Source: DATJUC01 sp035502675 (GTDB taxonomy: Bacteria; Vulcanimicrobiota; Vulcanimicrobiia; Vulcanimicrobiales; Vulcanimicrobiaceae). From it: 7,220 nt of DNA. Under the pieces are notes generated by a model that searched no databases, was not told the origin of the DNA, and saw only the letters and a program-made list of their open reading frames with translations. How positions within the stretch are numbered: position 1 is the first letter of the stretch; the number at the start of each line of letters is the position of its first letter. The DNA is taken from positions 1 through 7,220 of the forward strand of contig DATJUC010000172.1 of assembly GCA_035502675.1 (NCBI GenBank), in the 5' to 3' direction. Made by a program: the position numbers and the translations under genes. Below are positions 1-6,308 of the stretch, one piece after another.

Positions 1-5
1 GCATA

Positions 6-34
6 CCGGTCTCTTCGGCCCTGGCCGAGACCGG
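6..34 (-). terminator. Hairpin after the PstS-like gene, possible intrinsic terminator
   Basis: A perfect 8-base inverted repeat (CCGGTCTC at 6-13 and GAGACCGG at 27-34) encloses further GGC/GCC pairing (17-19 with 24-26). On the minus strand it begins 13 bases past the stop codon of the PstS-like gene, which is where an intrinsic terminator would sit. Only five bases follow it on that strand before the window ends, so the U-tract that would confirm a Rho-independent terminator cannot be seen. It could also be a bidirectional or mRNA-stabilising hairpin. Confidence 0.5.
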
Positions 35-47
35 CGGGATCGGGATC

Positions 48-1565
48 CTACGGGTTGAGGCAGGGTTTCGAGGAGTGGCCGGTTCCGTTGAGCGCGTTCT
101 GGATCGCGGTGTGCAGCGACTTGCTCAGGGGGAAGTATCCCAGCTTGAGCGTTGCTTGGTAGGCGGTCTCGGACGCGGTGGTCTTGGCGCCGGTGACGTA
201 GTTGACGATCGTCTTGTCGTCGGCGTAGTGCGCGTTGTTCTTTTGATAGAACAACAGATAGCTGATGGCGACGATCGGGTACGCGCCCGCGGGCTGCTTC
301 TGGAAGTGGTCGGGGTTGACGAAGATGATACAGTCGGGACGGGTCGTGGGGATGGTTTCCGACGGAACGTCGCCCGAGCCGCCGTAGGTGATGTCGCGGG
401 CGACCAGCTTGTCGATGCTCTTGTGAATCGACTTCGGATCGCTGAGCGCGTTCACGAAGATCGGCTTGCCTTTGTCTGCGCCGCTTGCGTAAACGCCGGA
501 CTGGACCGACGGAACGTCGACCGTCGGGTTGGCCGAAGCCGCCCACGCGCCCTCGACGTAGCCGGTGGAGTACGGCGTGCTTTGGATAGCGGCCAGGACT
601 CCCGGATTGCCGCTCTCGCCGATGAAGCGCGAGTTGGGATCGGTGGCACTGCCGGGTCCGGGCCAGGTTTGGTTCGCACCGAACGTCCAGGCCGCCGAAC
701 GGCCCGAGCCTTGATACGGCGCGCCGTCGTACGGCGCTTTCCACGACGACGTGCATGCCGTCGAGAGATAGTTGGTGGTGTAGAAGCTCGTACCGCTGCC
801 GTCGGAGCGGAAGTAGAACGTGATCGGCTGATTCGGCAGCTTGTCGGCCTTCACGCCGTTGTCGGCTGCAATGGCCGGATCGTTCCAGCTAGCGACGGTG
901 CCGTTCGCGATCGCGCAGAACGTCCAGGTCGAGAGCTTCATGCCGTTGGGGAAGGCTTTGCCGAGCTCTTTGGGCCGGTAGGCGTACGTAATCGCGCCGC
1001 CGACCGAGGGAAACTCGAACGGCTCGCCCTGCCCGCTCCCGGCGGTGCCGCCTTCGCGGTCCGGCAGGTAGTACGAGGTATAGTCGGCCGCGAGCAGCGC
1101 CTGGTCGGAGCCGGCGAAATCGGGCGGATCCTGGCGGCCGCCGAAGCCGGTCGGACTGGCGCCGATCGGCGCGCACGCCTGCGTGGTGGCGTTGGCAACG
1201 CCTTTTTCGGCGCCGTCGGAGGTGTAGACCGCGCGGCCGAAGCCGCTTCCGGTCAGGCAGTAATAGATCGTGCCGGTGGTGGGCGCCAACGCGAAGAGAG
1301 AGCCTGTTCCCGGCGGCTCTTGAGGTCCGTTGAACGCGCCCGTCGGTTGATTTCCGAGGTTGTAGGCATAGGCTGGGAAGGTCGCGCCGCCCGCATGAAG
1401 GTCGGCCGAGCTGAAATCGTGCGCGCGATGTTTCCCGTAGGCGCCCGCGCGCGCGTTTGGCTGCACGCCGGGCATCGTCGTTACGCCGGCTGATTGGCTG
1501 TTGCAGGCGGTCAACGCAAACGCCGGCGCGGCCATCAGGAGCAACGCAGAAAGGGCCTTTCTCAT
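48..1565 (-). CDS. PstS-like phosphate-binding lipoprotein (ABC transporter substrate-binding protein)
   Basis: This 505-residue protein looks like an enlarged PstS, the extracytoplasmic phosphate receptor of the Pst ABC importer. Residues 1-21 form a lipoprotein signal peptide (RK, hydrophobic stretch, lipobox L18-T-A-C21), so the mature protein should be lipid-anchored outside the membrane. PstS landmarks follow in order: GGATFP (59-64), TGSG (105-108), GSDQ (152-155), ASWNDPAIAA (225-234), RSDGSGTSF (253-261), GNPG (319-322) with STGYVEGAWA (333-342), and YPIVAISYLLFY (429-440). Residues equivalent to the phosphate ligands of known PstS (T62, F63, S153, D154, R253, S257-T259) are present. 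It is much longer than E. coli PstS (about 346 residues). Gly/Pro-rich insertions lie at about 70-100, 110-150 and 270-318. Six cysteines remain after C21 (103, 131, 217, 271, 412, 502). The ATG is preceded by AGGAAAG at 1574-1580 on the minus strand. No pstCAB is visible, so phosphate is inferred from the family; another oxyanion cannot be excluded. Confidence 0.88.
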   Translation of the reverse strand: MRKALSALLLMAAPAFALTACNSQSAGVTTMPGVQPNARAGAYGKHRAHDFSSADLHAGGATFPAYAYNLGNQPTGAFNGPQEPPGTGSLFALAPTTGTIYYCLTGSGFGRAVYTSDGAEKGVANATTQACAPIGASPTGFGGRQDPPDFAGSDQALLAADYTSYYLPDREGGTAGSGQGEPFEFPSVGGAITYAYRPKELGKAFPNGMKLSTWTFCAIANGTVASWNDPAIAADNGVKADKLPNQPITFYFRSDGSGTSFYTTNYLSTACTSSWKAPYDGAPYQGSGRSAAWTFGANQTWPGPGSATDPNSRFIGESGNPGVLAAIQSTPYSTGYVEGAWAASANPTVDVPSVQSGVYASGADKGKPIFVNALSDPKSIHKSIDKLVARDITYGGSGDVPSETIPTTRPDCIIFVNPDHFQKQPAGAYPIVAISYLLFYQKNNAHYADDKTIVNYVTGAKTTASETAYQATLKLGYFPLSKSLHTAIQNALNGTGHSSKPCLNP

Positions 1566-1573
1566 TCCTGATT

Positions 1574-1580
1574 CTTTCCT
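1574..1580 (-). promoter_or_regulatory. Ribosome binding site of the PstS-like gene
   Basis: AGGAAAG on the minus strand lies 8 bases before the ATG at 1565. It is the clearest Shine-Dalgarno sequence in the window and supports that start codon, which also gives a complete lipoprotein signal peptide. Confidence 0.7.
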
Positions 1581-1584
1581 TTTG

Positions 1585-1605
1585 TGGCGCCCCCCGCGGG
1601 GGCCA
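1585..1605 (-). other. GC-rich hairpin in the leader of the PstS-like gene
   Basis: A 12-base palindrome (CCCCCGCGGGGG, 1591-1602) is flanked by TGG at 1585-1587 and CCA at 1603-1605. Together they can form a stem-loop with a small bulge. It lies just upstream of the ribosome binding site (1574-1580) in the presumed leader. On the minus strand it is followed by CAAAAGG and not by a T-run, so it does not look like a terminator. It could affect translation initiation or mRNA stability. Confidence 0.35.
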
Positions 1606-1743
1606 GAGCAACAGAGAGGGCGGCGAAGCAGCTCTCTAGACCGATGCTAGACGAGCAAAAACCGCAACGCATCCCGGGAATCGCGGCCTGCGTTAATCCG
1701 CTAGCGGCGCCCATTACGCAATGCTAAGAAATTCTATGTAGCC

Positions 1744-3087
1744 TTAAGTTTCGGCGCCGTTTTGCAGAGGGGTGTCGACGATCTGCCAGCGCGAGCGCAG
1801 CCCCAAGCGCGAGAGAATCGAGCTCACGTGCCGCTCGACGGTGTGCTCGCTGATCTGCAGCGTACGCGCGACCTCGCGATTGGACGCGCCGCGGCGGATG
1901 AGATGCGCGACTTGCTGCTCGCGGCGCGTGAGGGAAATCGCGTTCGGCCGGCGCCGCGGCGCCGCGTCCGCAACGCCGTCGTTACGGACCAACAGGAGCA
2001 TGGCTTCGTTGGTCCAGTGGCGCAAACCGATCGCGTCGAAGGCACGTGCGGCGTCGCCCGCACTGTCGACCGTGCCGCTCCGATTGCCTTCGCGGAGGCG
2101 AAGGTGGGCGCGCGCGAGCAGCCAGTGCGCCTCGACGTAGCGGCGGTTCGGGCGCAGGATCGCGTGCAGTACGTCGACCGCGTAGCGCGCCTGATCGAAC
2201 GAACCCCAGCGCGCGACGAGGCCGAGGAACTCGACGGTGTCGGAGACGCTTTCCGCGCACGCCAGCGCTCGGCGAACCGCCAGTGCCAACCGCGACCCTG
2301 CCGGAGGAACCGCGCCCACGAATGCGAGTGCGGCCGCAGTGGCGGCGATCGCGGCCGCCGGATCCTGCGAGGCGAGCGCGGCGTCGAGGGTGGCGGTTCC
2401 CGACCAGCGCGCCGCCGATGCCGAATCCCCGGTCAGCAGCGCATAGGCGGCCCCGGCCGGCGCGAGCAACGCCAGCGCGTCGGCGGCCGGAGCGGCGGCG
2501 GCGGCCTCGTCGAGCAACTCGCCGCTGCGATCCAGGTCGTCCTGATCGACGGCGATCTGCGCCGCGGCGGCAATGCACCGCAGGCGCCAGGCGGGTAGAC
2601 TGCGGGTGGCGGCCAGCGAGAGCGCCTCGTCGACGGCGCCGCGAGCGACCTCGAAATCGCCGAACGCGCGGGCGTGCCGTGCCAGGCGTTCGAGGGCGCC
2701 GACGGCGAGAAACGAGCGCGTCTCGTCGAGCGCGCGGTCGCGCGCCTCGCGCAGCAGGTCGTAGACTCCCTTTGCGTCGCCCGACCACGCGAGCACGCCG
2801 GCGGCCGCAAGCAGATCGTCGGAACCCAGATCGCTGCCGAGTTCTTCTAACACCGCTGCGATCTCGGTGTATCGCTCGCAGCCGAAGAACGCCGGATTCA
2901 CCGCGAGCGCAAGGGCGCGGTGCAAGCCGCAGAGTGCGAAGACCGCCGCCGCGCGTCGCAGTGCGGCGGCCGGCGGAAGGACCGCATGTGCGAGCAGGTG
3001 CGAGGCCTGCGCGAATTCGGTCAGAGCCAGCGCGGCGTCGACCGCATCCTCGCCAACCCTGCGTCGCATCGCCACCGAGCCTAGCAA
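1744..3087 (-). CDS. LuxR-family transcriptional regulator with helical-repeat N-terminal region
   Basis: This 447-residue protein has a C-terminal LuxR/GerE helix-turn-helix at about 386-436. It shows LTRREQQVAHLIRRGASNRE, then the recognition helix ISEHTVERHVSSIL and the closing RLGLRSR. Residues 1-370 are Ala/Leu-rich alpha-helices resembling degenerate TPR-type repeats, like the C-terminal half of large ATP-binding LuxR (MalT/LAL) proteins. No Walker A motif and no phospho-receiver domain can be seen, so the input signal is unknown. The longest start is TTG at 3087. GTG at 3075 and ATG at 3069 (residue 7) are equally possible, and none has a strong ribosome binding site. It is divergent from valS and lies upstream of the PstS-like gene on the same strand, a candidate target by proximity only. 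It is probably a cytoplasmic DNA-binding protein; whether it activates or represses cannot be told. Confidence 0.82.
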   Translation of the reverse strand: MLGSVAMRRRVGEDAVDAALALTEFAQASHLLAHAVLPPAAALRRAAAVFALCGLHRALALAVNPAFFGCERYTEIAAVLEELGSDLGSDDLLAAAGVLAWSGDAKGVYDLLREARDRALDETRSFLAVGALERLARHARAFGDFEVARGAVDEALSLAATRSLPAWRLRCIAAAAQIAVDQDDLDRSGELLDEAAAAAPAADALALLAPAGAAYALLTGDSASAARWSGTATLDAALASQDPAAAIAATAAALAFVGAVPPAGSRLALAVRRALACAESVSDTVEFLGLVARWGSFDQARYAVDVLHAILRPNRRYVEAHWLLARAHLRLREGNRSGTVDSAGDAARAFDAIGLRHWTNEAMLLLVRNDGVADAAPRRRPNAISLTRREQQVAHLIRRGASNREVARTLQISEHTVERHVSSILSRLGLRSRWQIVDTPLQNGAET

Positions 3088-3172
3088 GCGACTCTTAAGG
3101 GCCTATTACGGCCGGTTAAAGGGAAGCGTTTCGAGGTTCCGGGCCGCCGAACGCGAACGCAGGGCCGATTCA
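3088..3172. promoter_or_regulatory. Divergent promoter region between the LuxR-type regulator and valS
   Basis: These 85 bases separate two divergent genes and must hold, or overlap, the promoters of both unless transcription starts inside the coding regions. They contain an interrupted dyad: TTAA-N1-GGCC at 3095-3103 and GGCC-N2-TTAA at 3110-3119. TATTAC (3104-3109), between the arms, is a weak -10 candidate for valS without a convincing -35. The space is too short for a T-box leader, the usual tRNA-sensing control of synthetase genes in Firmicutes. AGGG at 3161-3164 is the likely valS ribosome binding site, 8 bases before the ATG. Confidence 0.4.
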
Positions 3173-5764
3173 ATGACGCAGTACGACCCCAAGGCGATCG
3201 AAGAACGCCTCTACGAGCGTTGGGAACGCGCGGGCTACTTCCACGAGGAGCCCGATCCGGCGCGCCCGCCGTTCGTAATCTGCATGCCTCCGCCCAACGT
3301 TACCGGACGCGCGCACCTCGGCCACGGCTCCACCTTTACGCCGATGGACGTCATGACGCGCTATCATCGGATGCTCGGCAACAACGCCGACTGGCTGCCG
3401 GGCGTCGACCACGCGGCGATCGCTACCGAGGCCGTGCTCGTTCGCGAGATCGCGAAGGAGGGCCTGACCCGCGAGGACTTGGGACGCGAACGCTTCGTTG
3501 CGCGCGCCTGGGAGTGGTCGCGGACCTACGGCGGCCAGATCGAGAAGCAGTTTCGCAAACTGGGGTTCGGCCCGGACTGGGAGCGCGCGCGCTTCACCAT
3601 GGACGAAGGGCTTTCGGCCGCGGTCCGGCGCGTCTTCGTGCGGCTTTACCGCGAAGGCTTGGTCTATCGCGGCCGACGGCTGATCAACTGGGATCCGAAA
3701 GGCAAGACGACCGTCTCCGACGCGGAGGTCGATCGCGTCGAACGCGACGCCACGCTGTGGCGCATCCGCTACCCGCGCGCGGCCGGCGATTTGGCCGACG
3801 GAATCGAGGTGGCGACCACGCGACCGGAGACGATGCTGGGCGACGTTGCGATCGCGGTCCATCCGCAAGACGCCCGGTTCGCGCGGTGGATCGGTGCCAC
3901 CGTCTTGGTTCCGCCGCTGCTGCAGCGCGCGATTCCGGTTATCGCCGACGCCTGCGTCGATCCCGAGTTCGGCACCGGTGCGGTCAAGGTAACGCCGGCC
4001 CACGACGCGACCGACTACGAGATCGGACTGCGTCACGGACTCGCGATGCCGACGGTGCTGGATCTGCGCGCCCGCGTGAGCGGCGCCGAAGTCGACGTCG
4101 GCCCGTACGAAGGGCTCGACCGGTTCGAAGCGCGACGGCGGATCGTGGCCGACACGGCGCAGCTCGGTTTGCTGGTGGCCGAGGAACCGTACCGGCACGC
4201 AATCGCCGTGAGCGATCGAAGCGGCGACGTCATCGAGCCGCTGCTCTCGCTCCAGTGGTTCGTCAAGATGGAATCGCTGGCCGCACCGGCGCTGCAGGCA
4301 TATCGCGAAGGCCGCGTGCGATTCGTTCCCGAGCGTTACGGGCGCACCTACGAGCAGTGGCTCGAGAACATCCGCGACTGGAACGTGTCGCGGCAGATCT
4401 GGTGGGGCCATCAGCTTCCGGTGTGGTACGTACCCGACGGTACGCCGGTGGTCGCGGAGACGGAAGAGGAAGCGATCGAGATCGCGATGCGCGAGCACGG
4501 AACCCGCGAACTGACGCGCGATCCGGATACGCTCGACACCTGGTTCTCCAGCGGGCTGTGGCCGTTTTCGATTCTCGGCTGGCCGCAGCAGACCGCCGAG
4601 CTTTCGTGCTGGTATCCCTCGCAGGTGCTGGTTACCAGCTTCGACATCATTTTCTTGTGGGTGGCGCGCATGGTTATGCTGGGCATCCACTTCATGGGCG
4701 ACGTGCCGTTTCGCGACGTCGTGATCACGCCGCTGGTCTTCGACGCGCAGGGCCGCAAGATGTCCAAGTCGCTGGGCAACGCGATCGATCCGATGGATCT
4801 GGCGGAACGTTACGGCGCCGACGCGTTTCGCGTCTCGATCCTCCGGCAGATGCGCTTGGAGAGCCAAGAGATCCGCTACCACGAGGCGCGCTGCGAAGAG
4901 GCCCGCAACTTCAACAACAAGATTTGGAACGCGCTGCGCTACGGCAAATCCTTTCCCGAGGGTTTTCCGAGCGCGATGACCCTGCCGCCGCAGGACGGCC
5001 TGACGTTGGCCGACCGCTGGATCCTCACGCGGCTGCGCGACGCGATCGTGCGGGTCGGCGAACGGCTCGACCGCTACGATTTCGGAAGCGCGACCGACTC
5101 GATTTGGCGATTCCTATGGTACGAGTTCTGCGACTGGTACGTCGAAGCGACCAAGGAGCCGGGCAATACGGCGAGCCGCGCGCCGGTGTTTTCGTTCGTC
5201 CTCAACAACGCGATGCGGCTGCTGCACCCGGTGGCGCCGTTCATCAGCGAAGAGGTTTGGCTGTCCCTGCCGCACGACGGCCAGTCGATCATGACGGCGA
5301 CGTGGCCCGATCCGCTCGAGGTACCGGCCGACGCAGCGGCGGCGGCGACGTTCGAGTCGCTGCAGCAGGCGGTCGAGCGCGTGCGCAACCTGCGCGCCGA
5401 GATCGGATTGAGTCCCCGCGATCGCATCGACGTCGACGTTCCGTCCGACGTTCCCGACGACGTGGCGCAACTGCTGGTGCATCTGTGTGCCGGTACCCTG
5501 CGGCGCGTCGGCGCTGCGGGCGGCGACGTCGCGGGTGCGCTCGCCGCGGTCTCCGGGCGCGCGCCGCGCGACTTGCTGGAGGCGCGGCATCGTAAGGAAC
5601 TGGAGCGCCTGGCCAACGAAGTGGAGCGCTTGGAAAAGAAGCTGGCGAACGCGCAGTTCGTCGCCAAGGCCGCGCCCGGCGTCGTTGCGAAGGAACGGGA
5701 AAAACTCGCCGGCTACCGGCAAGAGCATCAACGCGTCGCAAAGGCGGTTGCCGACCTTGAATGA
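3173..5764 (+). CDS. valS: Valyl-tRNA synthetase
   Basis: The gene encodes an 863-residue class I aminoacyl-tRNA synthetase that charges tRNA-Val with valine in the cytoplasm. The HIGH signature is HLGH (48-51) within PPPNVTGRAHLGHGST, and the second signature is KMSKS (529-533). The inserted editing domain, which removes mischarged threonine, carries ATTRPETMLGD (214-224) and GTGAVKVTPAHDATDYE (267-283). The catalytic core continues with SRQIWWGHQLPVWY (406-419), DTWFSSGLWPFS (455-466) and FDIIFLWVARM (490-500). DWYVEATKEPG (654-664) lies in the anticodon-binding helical domain. Residues about 800-863 form the Lys/Glu-rich coiled-coil arm typical of ValRS, as opposed to IleRS or LeuRS. Length is close to that of Gram-positive ValRS. 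The open frame continues upstream to 2867, but the ATG at 3173 gives the normal N-terminus and avoids overlap with the divergent gene. It is the first gene of an apparent unit with pyrR and pyrB. Confidence 0.97.
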   Translation: MTQYDPKAIEERLYERWERAGYFHEEPDPARPPFVICMPPPNVTGRAHLGHGSTFTPMDVMTRYHRMLGNNADWLPGVDHAAIATEAVLVREIAKEGLTREDLGRERFVARAWEWSRTYGGQIEKQFRKLGFGPDWERARFTMDEGLSAAVRRVFVRLYREGLVYRGRRLINWDPKGKTTVSDAEVDRVERDATLWRIRYPRAAGDLADGIEVATTRPETMLGDVAIAVHPQDARFARWIGATVLVPPLLQRAIPVIADACVDPEFGTGAVKVTPAHDATDYEIGLRHGLAMPTVLDLRARVSGAEVDVGPYEGLDRFEARRRIVADTAQLGLLVAEEPYRHAIAVSDRSGDVIEPLLSLQWFVKMESLAAPALQAYREGRVRFVPERYGRTYEQWLENIRDWNVSRQIWWGHQLPVWYVPDGTPVVAETEEEAIEIAMREHGTRELTRDPDTLDTWFSSGLWPFSILGWPQQTAELSCWYPSQVLVTSFDIIFLWVARMVMLGIHFMGDVPFRDVVITPLVFDAQGRKMSKSLGNAIDPMDLAERYGADAFRVSILRQMRLESQEIRYHEARCEEARNFNNKIWNALRYGKSFPEGFPSAMTLPPQDGLTLADRWILTRLRDAIVRVGERLDRYDFGSATDSIWRFLWYEFCDWYVEATKEPGNTASRAPVFSFVLNNAMRLLHPVAPFISEEVWLSLPHDGQSIMTATWPDPLEVPADAAAAATFESLQQAVERVRNLRAEIGLSPRDRIDVDVPSDVPDDVAQLLVHLCAGTLRRVGAAGGDVAGALAAVSGRAPRDLLEARHRKELERLANEVERLEKKLANAQFVAKAAPGVVAKEREKLAGYRQEHQRVAKAVADLE

Positions 5765-5765
5765 G

Positions 5766-6308
5766 ATGAGTTCCACGCAGGCCTCGCGCGTGCTGGTGCG
5801 CGCCGGCGAAATCCAGCGAATCGTGGCGCGACTGGCACGTCAAATCGTCGAGCCCGACGACGCGCAGCAGGGACTGTTTCTGCTGGGCATTCGTCGCGGG
5901 GGAGAAGCGCTGGCCGCGCGACTGGCGGCCGAAATCGAACGGATCGGCGGCCGCGCACCGTCGCTTGGGTTTTTGAACATCAACCTTTACCGCGACGACC
6001 GAGTCACCCACGAAATGCCGGAATCGCAAATTCCGTCCGACGTCTCCTCGAAAACGGTCGTGATCGTCGACGACGTCCTCTACACCGGACGAACGATTCG
6101 GGCCGCGCTCGACGCGGTCATCGATCTCGGGCGGCCGTCGGCGATTCGCCTGTGCGTGCTCGTCGACCGCGGTTTGCGCGAACTACCGATTCAAGCCGAC
6201 TACGTCGGGCGGGTCATTCCGACCAGCCGCCGCGAGCGAATCGAGGTTTCGCTGTCGCCGCAGGCTGCGCCGACCGACGAGGTAGCGATCCTTGCGGATA
6301 CGCCGTAG
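5766..6308 (+). CDS. pyrR: Bifunctional pyr operon regulator / uracil phosphoribosyltransferase PyrR
   Basis: This 180-residue protein matches the usual PyrR length and is collinear with the family. PyrR senses UMP/PRPP, in many bacteria binds pyr mRNA, and can convert uracil plus PRPP to UMP. Visible signatures are LLGIRRGGEALAARLA (39-54), NINLYRDDRV (71-80), the PRPP-binding loop VVIVDDVLYTGRT (98-110), GRPSAIRL (122-129), VLVDRG (131-136), RELPI (138-142) and VGRVIPTSRRERIEV (147-161). The ATG at 5766 starts one base after the valS stop codon and has no strong ribosome binding site, so translation is probably coupled to valS. Compared with Bacillus subtilis PyrR as remembered, several RNA-contact positions differ (Thr18 to Ala22, His22 to Arg26, His140 to Leu137, Arg146 to Gln143), while the phosphoribosyltransferase core is intact. 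Enzymatic function is therefore better supported than RNA binding. Confidence 0.94.
   Translation: MSSTQASRVLVRAGEIQRIVARLARQIVEPDDAQQGLFLLGIRRGGEALAARLAAEIERIGGRAPSLGFLNINLYRDDRVTHEMPESQIPSDVSSKTVVIVDDVLYTGRTIRAALDAVIDLGRPSAIRLCVLVDRGLRELPIQADYVGRVIPTSRRERIEVSLSPQAAPTDEVAILADTP
6279..6282 (+). promoter_or_regulatory. Ribosome binding site supporting the pyrB TTG start
   Basis: GAGG lies 9 bases before TTG at 6292, inside the last codons of pyrR. This spacing supports the non-ATG start. The resulting protein begins with the short basic segment and the DLDDL helix expected of an aspartate carbamoyltransferase N-terminus. Confidence 0.5.

Larger units (their letters stand above)
1566..1743 (-). 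promoter_or_regulatory. Spacer between regulator and PstS-like gene, several inverted repeats
   Basis: This 178-base stretch contains no gene. It is locally more AT-rich next to the regulator stop codon. It carries AGAGAG/CTCTCT (1613-1618 and 1632-1637), AACGCA/TGCGTT (1666-1671 and 1689-1694) around the palindrome TCCCGGGA (1672-1679), CCGCTAGCGG (1698-1707) and CATT-N4-AATG (1712-1723). TAGCAT appears twice on the minus strand (1644-1649 and 1721-1726), and TAGAAT once (1731-1736), as possible -10 elements. None has a good -35 partner at the usual distance. No Pho-box repeat was recognised. No hairpin followed by a T-run ends the upstream regulator gene, so read-through into the PstS-like gene is possible. 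Confidence 0.4.

Noticed and set aside
75..1493. Long plus-strand open frame (472 codons) opposite the PstS-like gene
   Set aside because: Its translation is Arg/Gly/Val-rich with no recognisable domain, and it lies wholly antisense to a gene with clear family motifs. Such frames are common in high-GC DNA.
1585..1605. GC-rich hairpin as an intrinsic terminator of the LuxR-type gene
   Set aside because: On the minus strand the hairpin is followed by A-rich sequence and the next gene's ribosome binding site, with no T-run.
2046..3098. Plus-strand open frame (350 codons) opposite the LuxR-type regulator
   Set aside because: The product is mostly Arg, Pro and Ala with no motif. The minus strand encodes a clear LuxR helix-turn-helix.
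2867..3172. Upstream extension of the valS frame, adding 102 residues
   Set aside because: The added residues are low-complexity Ala/Arg/Ser and overlap the divergent regulator. The ATG at 3173 matches normal ValRS N-termini.
3088..3172. T-box riboswitch ahead of valS
   Set aside because: Only 85 bases are available and no T-box motif (TGGNACC-like sequence) or terminator/antiterminator pair is seen.
3170..4882. Long minus-strand open frame (570 codons) opposite valS
   Set aside because: It is a mirror frame of the conserved valS gene, rich in Arg, His and Asp, with no domain signatures.
3220..5595. Long plus-strand open frame (791 codons) inside valS in another frame
   Set aside because: It is an extreme Arg/Ala/Gly-rich shadow of valS. 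The valS frame carries all the catalytic motifs.
5700..5800. PyrR-dependent attenuator around the valS-pyrR junction
   Set aside because: The region is coding on both sides of a 1-base gap. No PyrR-binding loop (UCCNGNGAGG-like) and no terminator with a T-run were found.
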